A stretch of 43,760 bases of DNA, from assembly GCA_017440145.1 (NCBI GenBank), contig JAFSHU010000110.1, forward strand, positions 1 to 43,760, written 5' to 3'. The position numbers were made by a program, and so were the translations under genes. Shown one piece after another: positions 32,341 through 42,001 of this stretch. Under the pieces are notes generated by a model. It did no database searches. It saw only the letters and a list, made by a program, of their open reading frames with translations, and was not told the DNA's origin. The DNA comes from Bacillota bacterium. Lineage in GTDB: Bacteria > Bacillota > Dehalobacteriia > UBA4068. How positions within the stretch are numbered: position 1 is the stretch's first letter; every line of letters starts with the position of its first letter.

Positions 32341-33182
32341 AAATTTTAGCCCCGGCAAAGATCAACTGGAGTCTGGAGATTGTTGGTCAGCGGGAGGATG
32401 GATATCATTTGCTGCGCTCGATCATGCAGCAGATTGCCCTATATGATGAAGTTGAGATCAAGGAGTCTTCCGCGGATCATTGCTTTTGTTCAGGTTTGAT
32501 GGATCAGGAAAACCTGGCTTTTCGCGCCTGGCTGCACCTGAAAGAGCAGCTGTGCCTGAAACAGTGCCTGGAAATTCGCATCGAAAAGAAAATCCCTCTT
32601 GGCGCTGGTCTGGCCGGTGGCAGTACGGATGCCGCTGCAGTTTTACTGGGGGCAAATCGCCTTCTGGCTTTGGGGCTTCCTGAAACGGAGCTTTTGTCCC
32701 TTGCGCTGCCACTGGGGGCAGATATTCCCTTTTGCATTTCCGGGGGTGCATGCCTCGTTGAGGGGATCGGAGAAAAATTAACGCCCCTGCCGGAAGTGCA
32801 AACCTCCTGGCTGGTTCTGGCGAATCCCGGCTTCCCTGTATCCACGCCAATGGTTTATCGGGAATATGACCGGCTCGGCAGCTCTGCCAGGCCGGATCTG
32901 GCTGGGGTGCGGGCTGCATTGGAAACGAACTCGAGCCAGCGCCTGACGGAATGCTGGGGAAATCATCTTTATGATGCAGCCTGCAGTCTTTATCCTGCTT
33001 TAAACAGAATGACAGAGGCTTTTTCTGCTTTGGGGCTGCCTGCTTTAATGAGTGGCTCCGGGGGGACTTTTTTTGCGCCTTGCTCCGGTGAAAAGGAGGC
33101 CAGGGAAGCAGCAGATCGCCTGCGGATGTTTTTCCCCTGGGCTATGGCAGTTTCAACTTTGATGACAGAAAAGCAGATGTAA
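32325..33182 (+). CDS. ispE: 4-diphosphocytidyl-2-C-methyl-D-erythritol kinase
   Basis: The 285-residue GHMP kinase acts in the MEP isoprenoid pathway. It shows the N-terminal LAPAKINWSLEIVGQREDGYH, the ATP loop PLGAGLAGGSTDAAA and the C-terminal LMSGSGGTFFA. It overlaps the nadE end by 16 bases, with AAGGAG inside nadE. Length is normal for the family. Confidence 0.96.
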   Translation: MSDRLKILAPAKINWSLEIVGQREDGYHLLRSIMQQIALYDEVEIKESSADHCFCSGLMDQENLAFRAWLHLKEQLCLKQCLEIRIEKKIPLGAGLAGGSTDAAAVLLGANRLLALGLPETELLSLALPLGADIPFCISGGACLVEGIGEKLTPLPEVQTSWLVLANPGFPVSTPMVYREYDRLGSSARPDLAGVRAALETNSSQRLTECWGNHLYDAACSLYPALNRMTEAFSALGLPALMSGSGGTFFAPCSGEKEAREAADRLRMFFPWAMAVSTLMTEKQM

Positions 33183-33196
33183 GGAGAGGAGCTTAT

Positions 33197-35197
33197 ATGG
33201 AAAAAGCTAAGATCAGGAAAACGGCAGGGGAGGCAGAAGCTGCCCGCTCCTCTTTTTCAAATTCAAAATTTTGGCTGCGTGTGCTTTTGTGGCTGGGAGT
33301 CATTTTTTTTCAGGAGCTCTACCTGCATTTTATGATCTATCCGGGGGCTACTGCCGCAGAGAATTATTTCTATCTGGGGATGTTTTCCGTTTCCTATGCC
33401 TTGCTCGGCGCGTTTCTCTGCTCCCTGGCATCAGGCAGATGGAATTATATTCTGAGCCTGCTGCTGTGCGCTTTTGTTTCGATCCTCTACATAGCCCAAT
33501 ATGTATATCATTTGTTTTTTAAAACGCCTTTGCTGGTCTTTTCGATATTTAACAGCGGGCAGGTAACGGAATTTGCCGGGGAAGCGATTCGAATGATCGT
33601 AAGCCATTTGCCGCAAATTCTGGTTTTCCTGCTGCCCTTGATTTTGATTGCTGTTTTTGGCCGCAAAAGCTTTCCCGCCTGTAAATGGAAAGGCAGCTGG
33701 CTGCTGCTCATTTTGTCCATTTTATTTTATTGCGGTGCTTTAGCCGTTTTGCCCATCTCCGGCTCCAGTGCGCCAAACTCCGCATATAACTGTTTCTATA
33801 ATGAGAACAACCCCCTTCCTACTCAGCAGAAGCTGGGCGTGCTGACTTTTATGCAGCTGGATGCCCGCCGAACCCTTTGGGGCTTTGCACCGAAGGATCT
33901 TCCCCTGGCAGTGGAACTTCCGGAAGAGGATGAGCAGACTGATGCAGAGCAGGGAGAGACTCTGCCGGATTATGGCTATAATGCCATGGACATTGATTTC
34001 GAAGCGCTGCTGGCGAACGAAAGCGATGAGACCATCCGAAATATGCATATCTATTTTTCTTCCCTGGAGCCTTCCCGAAAAAATGAATATACCGGGAAAT
34101 TCGCAGGAAAGAATTTGATCGTGATCACGGCGGAAGGATTCTATTATCCCCTGTTGGAAACGGGTATGTTTCCTTCTGTAAAACGTCTGGCAACGGAAGG
34201 CTTTGAGTTTGCCAATGCCTATACGCCATTGTGGAATGTTTCCACCAGCGATGGGGAATACGCTGTCATGAGCTCTTTGCTCCCGGCCAGTGGGGTGTGG
34301 AGCTTTGCCCGCTCTGCGGAAAACTACATGCCCTTTGCCTTTGGTAATCAGTTTTCTGCTTTGGGCTATGAAAGCGTATATGCTTTTCATAACCACAGCT
34401 TTGATTATTATGACCGGCAGCTGTCTCATCCGAATCTGGGCTATACTTACCTGGGGCGGGGAAATGGCCTGGATATTACAGAGCAGTGGCCGGAAAGCGA
34501 TATTGAGCTTATGGAGGCATCCATACCCTATTACATAAATAGTGACAGCTTTCATGTTTATGATTTGACGGTATCCGGTCACCTGGAATACAATTTCAGC
34601 GGAAACATGATGGCGGCAAAGCATAGGGGAGAGGTCGAGCACCTGAATTATTCCGAGGAAGTAAAAGCCTATATTGCCTGCAATCTGGAGCTGGAATACG
34701 CAGTTCAATATCTTTTCGAGCAGCTGGAGGCAAGCGGCAAGCTGGATGATACGGTGATCGTTCTTTCTGCCGATCATTATCCCTATGGCTTATCGGATGC
34801 AGCCATTGATGAATTGGTGGGGCATCCGGTAGAACGAAATTTTGAGCTGTATCGGAACACCATTGCGATTTGGAGTGCGGATCAGGAGCATATGCTGATC
34901 GATACCCCGATCTGCAGCCTGGATATCCTGCCTACGGTCTCCAATCTCTTTGGGCTGGAATATGACTCCCGTTTGCTGATGGGGCGGGATGTTTTCTCTG
35001 ATGCGCTTCCTCTGATTGCCTTTAACAATCGCAGCTGGATTACGGATCAGGCCAGATATGATGCGACAACGGATGTTTTATATGGCGATGTTTCTCAGGA
35101 ATATGTGGATGCGATAAATGAGATCGTGAATGGAAAGTTCCTTTATTCCGCAGATATTTTGTTCAATGATTATTACCGTCTGGTTTTCGGAAAGTAG
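33197..35197 (+). CDS. LtaS-family sulfatase-fold membrane enzyme
   Basis: The 666-residue protein has about five membrane helices in the first 190 residues, a linker, and a large extracytoplasmic sulfatase-fold domain. The likely nucleophile is T350 in VSTSDGEY, matching the catalytic Thr of lipoteichoic acid synthase; further metal-site motifs are ITAEGFYYP, HNHSFDYYD and VLSADHYPYG. LtaS-type enzymes move glycerol phosphate from phosphatidylglycerol to a glycolipid or polymer. Whether this makes true lipoteichoic acid is unknown. ATG 33197 follows AAGGAGAGG. It shares a unit with ispE upstream and the two-component system downstream. Confidence 0.88.
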   Translation: MEKAKIRKTAGEAEAARSSFSNSKFWLRVLLWLGVIFFQELYLHFMIYPGATAAENYFYLGMFSVSYALLGAFLCSLASGRWNYILSLLLCAFVSILYIAQYVYHLFFKTPLLVFSIFNSGQVTEFAGEAIRMIVSHLPQILVFLLPLILIAVFGRKSFPACKWKGSWLLLILSILFYCGALAVLPISGSSAPNSAYNCFYNENNPLPTQQKLGVLTFMQLDARRTLWGFAPKDLPLAVELPEEDEQTDAEQGETLPDYGYNAMDIDFEALLANESDETIRNMHIYFSSLEPSRKNEYTGKFAGKNLIVITAEGFYYPLLETGMFPSVKRLATEGFEFANAYTPLWNVSTSDGEYAVMSSLLPASGVWSFARSAENYMPFAFGNQFSALGYESVYAFHNHSFDYYDRQLSHPNLGYTYLGRGNGLDITEQWPESDIELMEASIPYYINSDSFHVYDLTVSGHLEYNFSGNMMAAKHRGEVEHLNYSEEVKAYIACNLELEYAVQYLFEQLEASGKLDDTVIVLSADHYPYGLSDAAIDELVGHPVERNFELYRNTIAIWSADQEHMLIDTPICSLDILPTVSNLFGLEYDSRLLMGRDVFSDALPLIAFNNRSWITDQARYDATTDVLYGDVSQEYVDAINEIVNGKFLYSADILFNDYYRLVFGK

Positions 35198-35208
35198 CGA
35201 GGTCAACT

Positions 35209-35880
35209 ATGCTGAGAATTTTGCTTGCAGAGGATAATACAGAGCTGCGCCACCTGATGAAGATTCGTCTGAATCGTGCTGGCTATGATGTGGTGGAAGC
35301 TGGGGATGGCCTGGAAGCTCTGGATATTCTGGCAAAAACGCAGGTGCATCTTTTGATTGTAGATGTGATGATGCCGAATATGGATGGCTGCGAGTTGACA
35401 GCCGCCCTGCGCAGTGCGAATATCGATACGCCGATTTTGATGGTTACCGCAAAGGGGGGCCTGGATGATAAAAAAACGGGTTTCCATGCTGGAGCCGATG
35501 ATTATCTGGTCAAACCTGTTGATATGGATGAAATGCTTCTGCATATTGAGGCGCTTCTTCGCCGTTCCCGCATCTCAAGGGAAAAGGAAATGGTTATCGG
35601 CTCCACGGTTCTGAATGAGGATCGTTTGAGTGTCACCTGCGGCGCGCAGGAGATTCTTCTGCGCAGAAAGGAGTTCCAGCTGCTGTTTTTGCTGCTCTCT
35701 TATAAAGGGAGGATCTTTACCAGACAAATGCTGATGGACGAGATTTGGGGATATGACAGTGAAACGGACCAGAGAACTGTGGATGTGCATATTAAACGCT
35801 TGCGGGAAAAGTTCAGCGACAATGCAGATTTTTCGATTCAGACGGTACGTGGTCTGGGATATAAGGCGGTGGAAAAATGA
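35209..35880 (+). CDS. OmpR/PhoB-family response regulator
   Basis: The 223-residue regulator has a receiver domain with phospho-acceptor D52 (VDVMMPNMDG), T80 and K102, and a C-terminal winged helix (about 125-222) with RRKEFQLLFLLL, QRTVDVHIKRLREK and IQTVRGLGYK. Such proteins bind tandem direct repeats spaced about 11 bp. It begins 11 bases after the LtaS-like gene and overlaps its kinase by four bases (ATGA). A site of this type lies at 37923-37961. Confidence 0.95.
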   Translation: MLRILLAEDNTELRHLMKIRLNRAGYDVVEAGDGLEALDILAKTQVHLLIVDVMMPNMDGCELTAALRSANIDTPILMVTAKGGLDDKKTGFHAGADDYLVKPVDMDEMLLHIEALLRRSRISREKEMVIGSTVLNEDRLSVTCGAQEILLRRKEFQLLFLLLSYKGRIFTRQMLMDEIWGYDSETDQRTVDVHIKRLREKFSDNADFSIQTVRGLGYKAVEK

Positions 35881-36935
35881 GGCCTCGTTACCATATCCGC
35901 TGGAAGGTCATTCTTTGGGGTATGATGGTCATTGTGGGCAGCTCAATCTTATGCTGGGCGCTCACGCCATTTATTGAGACGCTTCTGTCAAATTACATCA
36001 GCTCTGCTGAGCGGGGGCGCTTCATCATTTGGATCAGCCAGGGTTTGACGTACATCGTTTTTTTCATCTTCGCCTTGCTCTTGGCGATTATTACCTCCAA
36101 AACGATGGTAAACCGTGTGTTGGAGCTATCTCTGGCAGCGAAAGAAATTGCGCGCGGAAATTTCTCTGTTCGTGTTTCCGATATAGATCGGCACGATGAG
36201 GTTTATCAGCTGGCGCTTGATTTTAACCGCATGGCGGAACAGCTGCAAAGAAATGAATATATGCGGAAAGACTTCATATCCAACGTTTCCCATGAGATTA
36301 AAACACCGTTATCTGTTATCAATGGCTATGTGGATCTTTTGCTGGAGGAGCCCGAAGCGGCTGAAGGGAAGGAATATCTGGAGATCATCAGCCGGGAAAG
36401 CAAGCGCTTGCTGCGGATCAGCCAGAATATGCTGCATATTTCCCAGCTGGATAACGATAGCATCCGGAAAACAAATGAAACCTTTCGTTTGGATGAGCAG
36501 CTGCGGCAGGTAATTCTTCTGCTGGAACCTCATTGGTCTTCGAAAGATATTGAGCTGGATATTAACCTGGATGAATGCTTTTATACCGGCGATCCTGAGC
36601 TGTTGGTGCAGGTATGGGTAAATCTTTTGGATAACGCGATTAAATTTACCCCTGCCTCAGGAAAAATTGCCATTGGATTGCAGGAGCATGACCGCATTCA
36701 GGTTACCGTTGCTGATACCGGCATCGGGATGGATCAGGAGGCGCAGCAGCGGATCTACGAGCAGTTTTATCAGGGGGATCGTTCCCGCAGAAGAGAGGGC
36801 GCTGGCCTGGGCATGTCGATCGTAAAAAGAATTATTGATTTGCACGAAGGAGATATCTCGATTCACAGCGCCTTGGGCGAAGGTACAAAAATTGATGTAT
36901 TTCTGCCAAAGAAAAACAAGCCCTCAGTGCATTAA
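35877..36935 (+). CDS. Sensor histidine kinase
   Basis: The 352-residue kinase has two membrane helices (about 12-32 and 52-73) separated by a short external loop of about 20 residues, a HAMP domain (73-126), HisKA with H139 in NVSHEIKTPLS, and an ATPase domain with LLDNAIKFT, DTGIGM and GAGLGMSIVK. The tiny external part suggests it senses the membrane or a partner protein rather than a solute. It is the cognate of the regulator just upstream and closes the unit. Confidence 0.95.
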   Translation: MRPRYHIRWKVILWGMMVIVGSSILCWALTPFIETLLSNYISSAERGRFIIWISQGLTYIVFFIFALLLAIITSKTMVNRVLELSLAAKEIARGNFSVRVSDIDRHDEVYQLALDFNRMAEQLQRNEYMRKDFISNVSHEIKTPLSVINGYVDLLLEEPEAAEGKEYLEIISRESKRLLRISQNMLHISQLDNDSIRKTNETFRLDEQLRQVILLLEPHWSSKDIELDINLDECFYTGDPELLVQVWVNLLDNAIKFTPASGKIAIGLQEHDRIQVTVADTGIGMDQEAQQRIYEQFYQGDRSRRREGAGLGMSIVKRIIDLHEGDISIHSALGEGTKIDVFLPKKNKPSVH

Positions 36936-36952
36936 ACGGAGGGCTTGTTTTT
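36914..36952. terminator. Bidirectional terminator after the kinase gene
   Basis: A 12-bp stem AAACAAGCCCTC/GAGGGCTTGTTT (36914-36925 with 36939-36950) with T tracts on both strands. It overlaps the kinase stop codon and also serves the convergent gene ending at 37002. Confidence 0.88.
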
Positions 36953-37001
36953 ATATTGGATATATAATGGCGTTAAACGATAAATTCTCTTTATAAAAGC
37001 C

Positions 37002-37841
37002 TTATTTCATATGGATCTCGCCGCTGAAAGGCGTTTCCAATAATTTGGGGTCACGCAGATATTTCTGCAGGGAGCGGAAAGCAAAAGAGAAATAGTGACC
37101 GGAGCAGATGCGTTCATCCATGACCACACCAACCGGCATGCAGCGCGTCAGCTTCACCTGGCCATCTTTGCCGGCGCTGGGAATTTCACGAAGATTCCCA
37201 AGGGCGCAAAGCACGCTGGTGGTACCAAAATTATAAATGTGATGATAAATATGGTTCGTGCGGATGCTGGCCAGATTTGTAATCGTCATGCTGGAATGGA
37301 AGGGACTCAGATCAATGATGCTTTTGGGTAGAAGACCATGCTTATCCATCCACATGAGCACAGGAACGCCAAAACGGAGCAGGCCGGGGATTTTTGTCAT
37401 GAAGTTCATGAATTTATCCAGAGAATTGGTAATATCTTCTGCTGCGGTGTTGATTTCAATAAATTTATCTACCTTTTTGCAAACGGAGAAAATATCCTCG
37501 CCCGGGGTGAAATAAAGTTTTCCCATCGTGGAATTATCTGCCCCCGGTTTTAAGGTCACCATGGCAATCGCCAGCTCGTTGCGGTCATAAATGGTTCTGT
37601 TTACAACAAAACGATTCAAGAGAGGGAATTCTGCAATGACCTGCACATAAGCTGCCAGGAACAGGCTCAAATGGGAAACATGAAAATTCTCTTTGCGTTT
37701 CTCATTGATATATTTTTGCATTGGCTCCACGGGAATATCCAATGTAATCATGTTCATGGCGTCATTGCGTTCTTTCATGATGTGAGGTACAAAAAGATAC
37801 ATAAGCTCTGCGTTTTTTACTTTCGTACCATCTTTTCGCAT
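37002..37841 (-). CDS. CAT/E2-fold acyltransferase-like protein, catalytic motif altered
   Basis: The 279-residue protein has the fold of chloramphenicol acetyltransferase and the 2-oxoacid dehydrogenase E2 catalytic domain (LNRFVVNRTIYDRNELAIAM, FHSSMTITNLASI, FGTTSVLCALG). There is no lipoyl or subunit-binding domain and no E1/E3 gene nearby, so it is not a dehydrogenase subunit. The active-site motif H-R-x-x-D-G reads E243-R-I-C-S247-G, losing both His and Asp. It may bind an acyl-CoA without transfer, or use other residues. ATG 37841 follows AGGAGG. It stands alone between the two-component system and the sulfation operon. Confidence 0.8.
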   Translation of the reverse strand: MRKDGTKVKNAELMYLFVPHIMKERNDAMNMITLDIPVEPMQKYINEKRKENFHVSHLSLFLAAYVQVIAEFPLLNRFVVNRTIYDRNELAIAMVTLKPGADNSTMGKLYFTPGEDIFSVCKKVDKFIEINTAAEDITNSLDKFMNFMTKIPGLLRFGVPVLMWMDKHGLLPKSIIDLSPFHSSMTITNLASIRTNHIYHHIYNFGTTSVLCALGNLREIPSAGKDGQVKLTRCMPVGVVMDERICSGHYFSFAFRSLQKYLRDPKLLETPFSGEIHMK

Positions 37842-37922
37842 AATCTACCTCCTATAAAATATACCATAAAAAATATTTCGAGCTTTATCTCAAAAATCCT
37901 ACAGAAGAGTCCAGGTTTTTAG

Positions 37923-37961
37923 TTCATATTTGATTCATATATCGTTCATAAATAGTTAAAG
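37923..37961 (+). promoter_or_regulatory. Four direct repeats with 11-bp period (PhoB/OmpR-type site)
   Basis: TTCATA occurs at 37923, 37934 and 37945, followed by TTAAAG at 37956, each exactly 11 bp apart. This is the pattern bound by tandem winged-helix regulators; B. subtilis PhoP sites have TT-A/C/T-A-C-A-like hexamers with the same spacing. Relative to the predicted -10 box the repeats cover about -60 to -22, an activator position. Confidence 0.65.
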
Positions 37962-37970
37962 TATCTCACC

Positions 37971-37976
37971 TATACT
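37971..37976 (+). promoter_or_regulatory. -10 box of the sulfotransferase operon
   Basis: TATACT lies 9 bp after the last direct repeat; there is no good -35 box, as expected if an activator replaces it. Confidence 0.5.
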
Positions 37977-38041
37977 AATTAAGATTGTGAAGATTTTTCA
38001 GTAATTATTTTTTGAATATTAACACATTAGGAAGATGTTTT

Positions 38042-39169
38042 ATGGCTAAAAAAACTGTTATTCCTCTGCTGAATTTCAGCCACATAATGCTGGGCTGCCG
38101 CTTTGATATTTGGCTTCATTTATTGATAAAAAATCGTTTCCGGGTTTCTTTGCGAAATATCCCGCAGGCTGTTTTGATTACGCTCGTTACTTTGCTGCTG
38201 TTTCCTTTTGCGATTTTGGAGCGCTTGCTTTTGGCAGCGGCCCTGAAACGGCAAAAGGTGAAGTCCCCATTGTTTATTCTGGGTCACTGGCGCAGCGGCA
38301 CCACATATTTGCAGAACATGCTGAGCAAAGATACGCAGTTCGGGTATTTTGACCCGGTCAGCACGGTGACCTGCCACAATTCCTGGCTGCTTCGCCCTCT
38401 TTTGGCTCTTCTGGAAAAGGGCGCGATTTCAGATGCACGGCCTATGGATAATATGGAATACAGCATGGATCTGCCAATGGAAGAGATGCTGGCTGTAAAT
38501 GCATCCACCCAGGTTTCCATTGCCCATATGCTTTGTTTTGCTGAGGATTACCCCCATTATATCAATCAGGCCTTCGTGGACGAGCTGCCTGAGAAAAGCC
38601 GGGAGAACTGGGATCAGGTTTATCGCTATTTGTTAAAAAAGCAAACTTTTCTCTGCAAAGGGAAATCCCTGCTTTTGAAGTCTCCGGATTCCACCTGCCA
38701 CGCAGCGGAGCTTTACCGGCTTTTTCCGGATGCAAAATTTATCAACATCTACCGCAACCCTTATAAAGTCATCCCTTCCACCATCAATATGTTTAACAAG
38801 CTGTTTGCTTTTCAATCTCTGCAAAATCCTCCGGATCCACAGGTTGTGGAGGATACTGTCCTGCGTCTCTTTAAACGGGCTTATGAAAAGCTATTCGCAG
38901 ATATGAAAATGATTCCTTCCGGGCAGCTGGTGGAAATTCAGTACGAAGAATTTGTGAAGCAGCCCATTGCTTATGCGGAACGAATTTATCAATCTTTGGG
39001 CATTCCCGGCTTTGAAAAAGCCAAACAGAATTTTCAGGCTTATGTAGATTCGCAGATTGGGTATCAGAAAAATAAATTCAATGTGCGGCCCGAACTGGTG
39101 GCACGGATCAATAAAGAGTTAAAATTTTATTTCGAGCATTATGGCTACGAAATGATGCAGGAGGCTTAA
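38042..39169 (+). CDS. PAPS-dependent sulfotransferase, membrane associated
   Basis: The 375-residue protein has a hydrophobic segment near the N-terminus (about 44-67) and a sulfotransferase domain. The 5'-phosphosulfate loop is GHWRSGTTYL (81-90) and the 3'-phosphate site is IYRNPYKVIPS (236-246), the pattern of the Sulfotransfer_3 group. It should transfer sulfate from PAPS to a hydroxyl of a lipid, sterol, glycan or small molecule, at the membrane. ATG 38042 follows AGGAAG; an upstream in-frame TTG at 38012 is unlikely. cysD follows at once (no gap), so the three genes form a PAPS-making and PAPS-using unit. The acceptor is unknown. Confidence 0.9.
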   Translation: MAKKTVIPLLNFSHIMLGCRFDIWLHLLIKNRFRVSLRNIPQAVLITLVTLLLFPFAILERLLLAAALKRQKVKSPLFILGHWRSGTTYLQNMLSKDTQFGYFDPVSTVTCHNSWLLRPLLALLEKGAISDARPMDNMEYSMDLPMEEMLAVNASTQVSIAHMLCFAEDYPHYINQAFVDELPEKSRENWDQVYRYLLKKQTFLCKGKSLLLKSPDSTCHAAELYRLFPDAKFINIYRNPYKVIPSTINMFNKLFAFQSLQNPPDPQVVEDTVLRLFKRAYEKLFADMKMIPSGQLVEIQYEEFVKQPIAYAERIYQSLGIPGFEKAKQNFQAYVDSQIGYQKNKFNVRPELVARINKELKFYFEHYGYEMMQEA

Positions 39170-40051
39170 ATGGATCATTTGGCGAAACTGGAAAGTAAAA
39201 GCATCTATATTTTGCGGGAAGCTTATGCTGCTTTCAATAATTTGTGCATGCTGTGGTCGATCGGAAAGGACAGTACAGTGCTTCTTTGGCTGGCACGCAA
39301 AGCCTTTTTGGGGCATGTACCGTTCCCTTTGGTGCATATTGACACGCATTATAAAATTCCGGAAATGATTGCTTATCGTGATCAGCTGGCAAAGGATTAT
39401 CATCTCTATATGGTATACGGCGAAAACAGGGAGGCTCTGGAAAGCAAGCAAACCTATCCGGATGGGAATACGACCCGTGTGGAATGCTGCCGTTTGCTGA
39501 AGACAGAGGCTCTCACCAATACATTGAACGGCAGCTGGCCGCGTTATCGTCTGAATCTGGAAACCGGCCTTTACGAGCTGGACAGCAACAAAGAGGCTTA
39601 TACCGGTGTTATCGTAGGAGCGCGTTCCGATGAAGAAGGCTCCCGCTCCAAGGAGCGTTATTTTTCTCCCCGGGATTCTCATAACGATTGGGATCTGGAT
39701 GACCAGCCTCCGGAATTCTGGAATCAATTTAAAACGGATTTCGCCCCCAATACTCATGTGCGGATCCATCCTTTGCTGGATTGGACTGAATTGAACATTT
39801 GGGAATATATCGAGCGGGAGAACATCCCCACGGTTTCTTTGTATTACGATCAGGGCGATGGCAAGCGCTATCGTTCTTTGGGCTGTGCGCCCTGCACAGG
39901 CCCCATTGAATCCACATCCAAATGCCCGGCAGATATTATCGAGGAGCTGCGTTCCGGCAAGCTGAGCAATATCGCGGAGCGGAGCGGCCGCGCGCAGGAT
40001 AAAGAGGATGGCGGCGGCTTGGAAACCTTGCGCCGCAACGGCTACATGTAA
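39170..40051 (+). CDS. cysD: Sulfate adenylyltransferase small subunit
   Basis: The 293-residue PAPS-reductase-fold enzyme forms APS from ATP and sulfate with CysN. It has the pyrophosphate loop SIGKDST (30-36), [39 protein letters not shown] and the C-terminal RRNGYM. ATG 39170 directly follows the sulfotransferase stop, with GGAGG in the last codons of that gene. Length is normal for CysD. Confidence 0.97.
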   Translation: MDHLAKLESKSIYILREAYAAFNNLCMLWSIGKDSTVLLWLARKAFLGHVPFPLVHIDTHYKIPEMIAYRDQLAKDYHLYMVYGENREALESKQTYPDGNTTRVECCRLLKTEALTNTLNGSWPRYRLNLETGLYELDSNKEAYTGVIVGARSDEEGSRSKERYFSPRDSHNDWDLDDQPPEFWNQFKTDFAPNTHVRIHPLLDWTELNIWEYIERENIPTVSLYYDQGDGKRYRSLGCAPCTGPIESTSKCPADIIEELRSGKLSNIAERSGRAQDKEDGGGLETLRRNGYM

Positions 40052-40090
40052 GAGATAATCCTTATTTCTCAGATAAAGGTGATAAAAAAC

Positions 40091-41971
40091 ATGACGAAGG
40101 ATTTACAAAAAAGCGCCTTACCCCAGGAAGAAATGATGAATGTGGTCATGGTTGGCCATGTGGATCACGGAAAAAGTACCGTAATTGGCCGTTTGCTGGC
40201 AGATACAGATAGCTTGCCGGAGGGTAAGCTGGATATGGTTCGGGAGAATTGCAAGCGCAATTCCAAGCCCTTCGAATATGCCTTCCTGCTGGATGCTTTG
40301 AAAAACGAACAGGCACAGGGTATCACCATTGATACAGCCCGCTGCTTTTTCAAGACGCAAAAGCGCCGCTACATTTTGATCGATGCTCCCGGTCACATTG
40401 AATTTCTGAAGAATATGGTGACCGGTGCCAGCCGTGCAGAGGCTGCCATGTTGGTCATCGATGCTGCCCGGGGGGTAGAGGAGAATACCCGGCGGCACGG
40501 TTATTTCCTCTCTATGCTGGGGATTCGCCAGGTCGTGGTTTTGGTAAACAAAATGGATCTGGTGGACTATAAAGAATCCGTATTTCAGGATATCAGCCAG
40601 CAGTATGCAGAGTTTTTACGGAAAATTGATATCCAGCCCCAGGCCTTCATCCCGGTCAGCGGCTACGAAGGGGATAATATTGCAAATCATTCAGATCGTA
40701 TGCCCTGGTTCAAGGGGAAAAATTTGCTGGAGCAGCTGGATGAGTTCCAAAACGCTGTTCCTGCGGATCTTCAGCCGCTTCGTCTGCCGGTGCAGGGTGT
40801 TTATAAATTCACGGAGAACAATGATAGCCGCCGTATCATCGCAGGTACGGTGGAAGCCGGCACCCTGCAGCAGGGGGATCAGATCGTCTTCTATCCTTCC
40901 GGGAAACGCACTGCGGTAAAGACCCTGGAACGCTTCAATGACAGCTGTGAACGTCCCTTTATTTCCCAGGAAGCAGCCGGCTTTACCATGACGGATCAGA
41001 TTTATGTGAAGCGGGGAGAAATTGCCTGCCGGGCAAATGAGCCTGCTCCGCATACGGGGGTACGCCTGCGGGTCAATCTTTTCTGGCTGGGAAAGGCCAG
41101 ATTGGAAAAAAACAAGAATTACCTCTTTAAATGCGGGACCGCCAAGGTTTCCATGCAGCTTGAGCAGGTAGAGCGCGTGGTAAATGCCTCTGACCTTTCC
41201 TGCGTGAACCGCCAATATATCGAAAAAAACGAAGTTGCAGAGTGTACCCTGACGCTGGATAGCCCTATCGCTTTTGATTTAGCCGGATCTTGCGAAGCCA
41301 GCAGCCGTTTTGTTATTGTGGACAGCTACGAAATCGCAGGTGGGGGCATTATTACCGAAGCGCTGGAATCGGAGCATTTTGATAAGCGGAATATTCGCTG
41401 GACAGCCGGCAGCGTTGGCATAAAGGAACGTTGTCAGCTCAATGGCCACAAAGGTTTGATCGTTTGGATGACGGGGCTTTCCGGCTCCGGGAAGAGTTCC
41501 ATTGCGGAGGATGTGGAGCGGCAGCTGGTTGCGGCCGGCATTCATACATATGTTTTGGACGGAGATAAGCTGCGGCATGGGCTGAACAGTGATTTGGGCT
41601 TCAGTCAGCAGGATCGGGAAGAAAATGTCCGCAGAACAGCCGAGCTGGCTGCCCTGCTGGAGGATGCAGGCCTGGTGACCATTGTAACCCTGATTTCTCC
41701 CTTTGCGGAGGGCCGGGCCTTTGCTCGCAGCCGCAGCCGGCAGGAGTTTGTCGAGGTTTACGTGAAGGCACGTTTGGAAACCTGCATCAAGCGTGATCCT
41801 AAGCAGCTTTATCGAAAGGCTCTGGAAGGGCAAATCTCCGATTTTACCGGGATCAGCTCCGCTTACGAAGCACCGACAGAGCCGGATTTGGTTCTGGATA
41901 CGGATATTTGGTCTGAAGAGGAGTGCGTGGAAGTGCTTTTCAATAACATTATGACCAGGGTAGCCGAATAA
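40091..41971 (+). CDS. cysNC: Fused sulfate adenylyltransferase GTPase and APS kinase
   Basis: The 626-residue protein combines CysN (about 1-440) and CysC (about 450-626). GTPase motifs are GHVDHGKS (22-29), DAPGH (98-102) and NKMD (153-156), followed by EF-Tu-like beta-barrel domains. The kinase has Walker A GLSGSGKS (462-469), [17 protein letters not shown] and LISPFAEGR with S536. It makes PAPS with CysD. ATG 40091 is preferred (AAGGTG nine bases before); GTG 40079 is possible. No PAPS reductase or sulfite reductase gene is in the window, which points to PAPS use for sulfation. Confidence 0.97.
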   Translation: MTKDLQKSALPQEEMMNVVMVGHVDHGKSTVIGRLLADTDSLPEGKLDMVRENCKRNSKPFEYAFLLDALKNEQAQGITIDTARCFFKTQKRRYILIDAPGHIEFLKNMVTGASRAEAAMLVIDAARGVEENTRRHGYFLSMLGIRQVVVLVNKMDLVDYKESVFQDISQQYAEFLRKIDIQPQAFIPVSGYEGDNIANHSDRMPWFKGKNLLEQLDEFQNAVPADLQPLRLPVQGVYKFTENNDSRRIIAGTVEAGTLQQGDQIVFYPSGKRTAVKTLERFNDSCERPFISQEAAGFTMTDQIYVKRGEIACRANEPAPHTGVRLRVNLFWLGKARLEKNKNYLFKCGTAKVSMQLEQVERVVNASDLSCVNRQYIEKNEVAECTLTLDSPIAFDLAGSCEASSRFVIVDSYEIAGGGIITEALESEHFDKRNIRWTAGSVGIKERCQLNGHKGLIVWMTGLSGSGKSSIAEDVERQLVAAGIHTYVLDGDKLRHGLNSDLGFSQQDREENVRRTAELAALLEDAGLVTIVTLISPFAEGRAFARSRSRQEFVEVYVKARLETCIKRDPKQLYRKALEGQISDFTGISSAYEAPTEPDLVLDTDIWSEEECVEVLFNNIMTRVAE

Positions 41972-42001
41972 AATAGGCCAAAGGCTTTTGGGAGGTGCCC
42001 T

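Noticed and set aside
33740-34777. 345-codon minus-strand frame opposite the LtaS-like gene
   Set aside because: It lies wholly inside a gene with a clear enzyme product and has no start signal.
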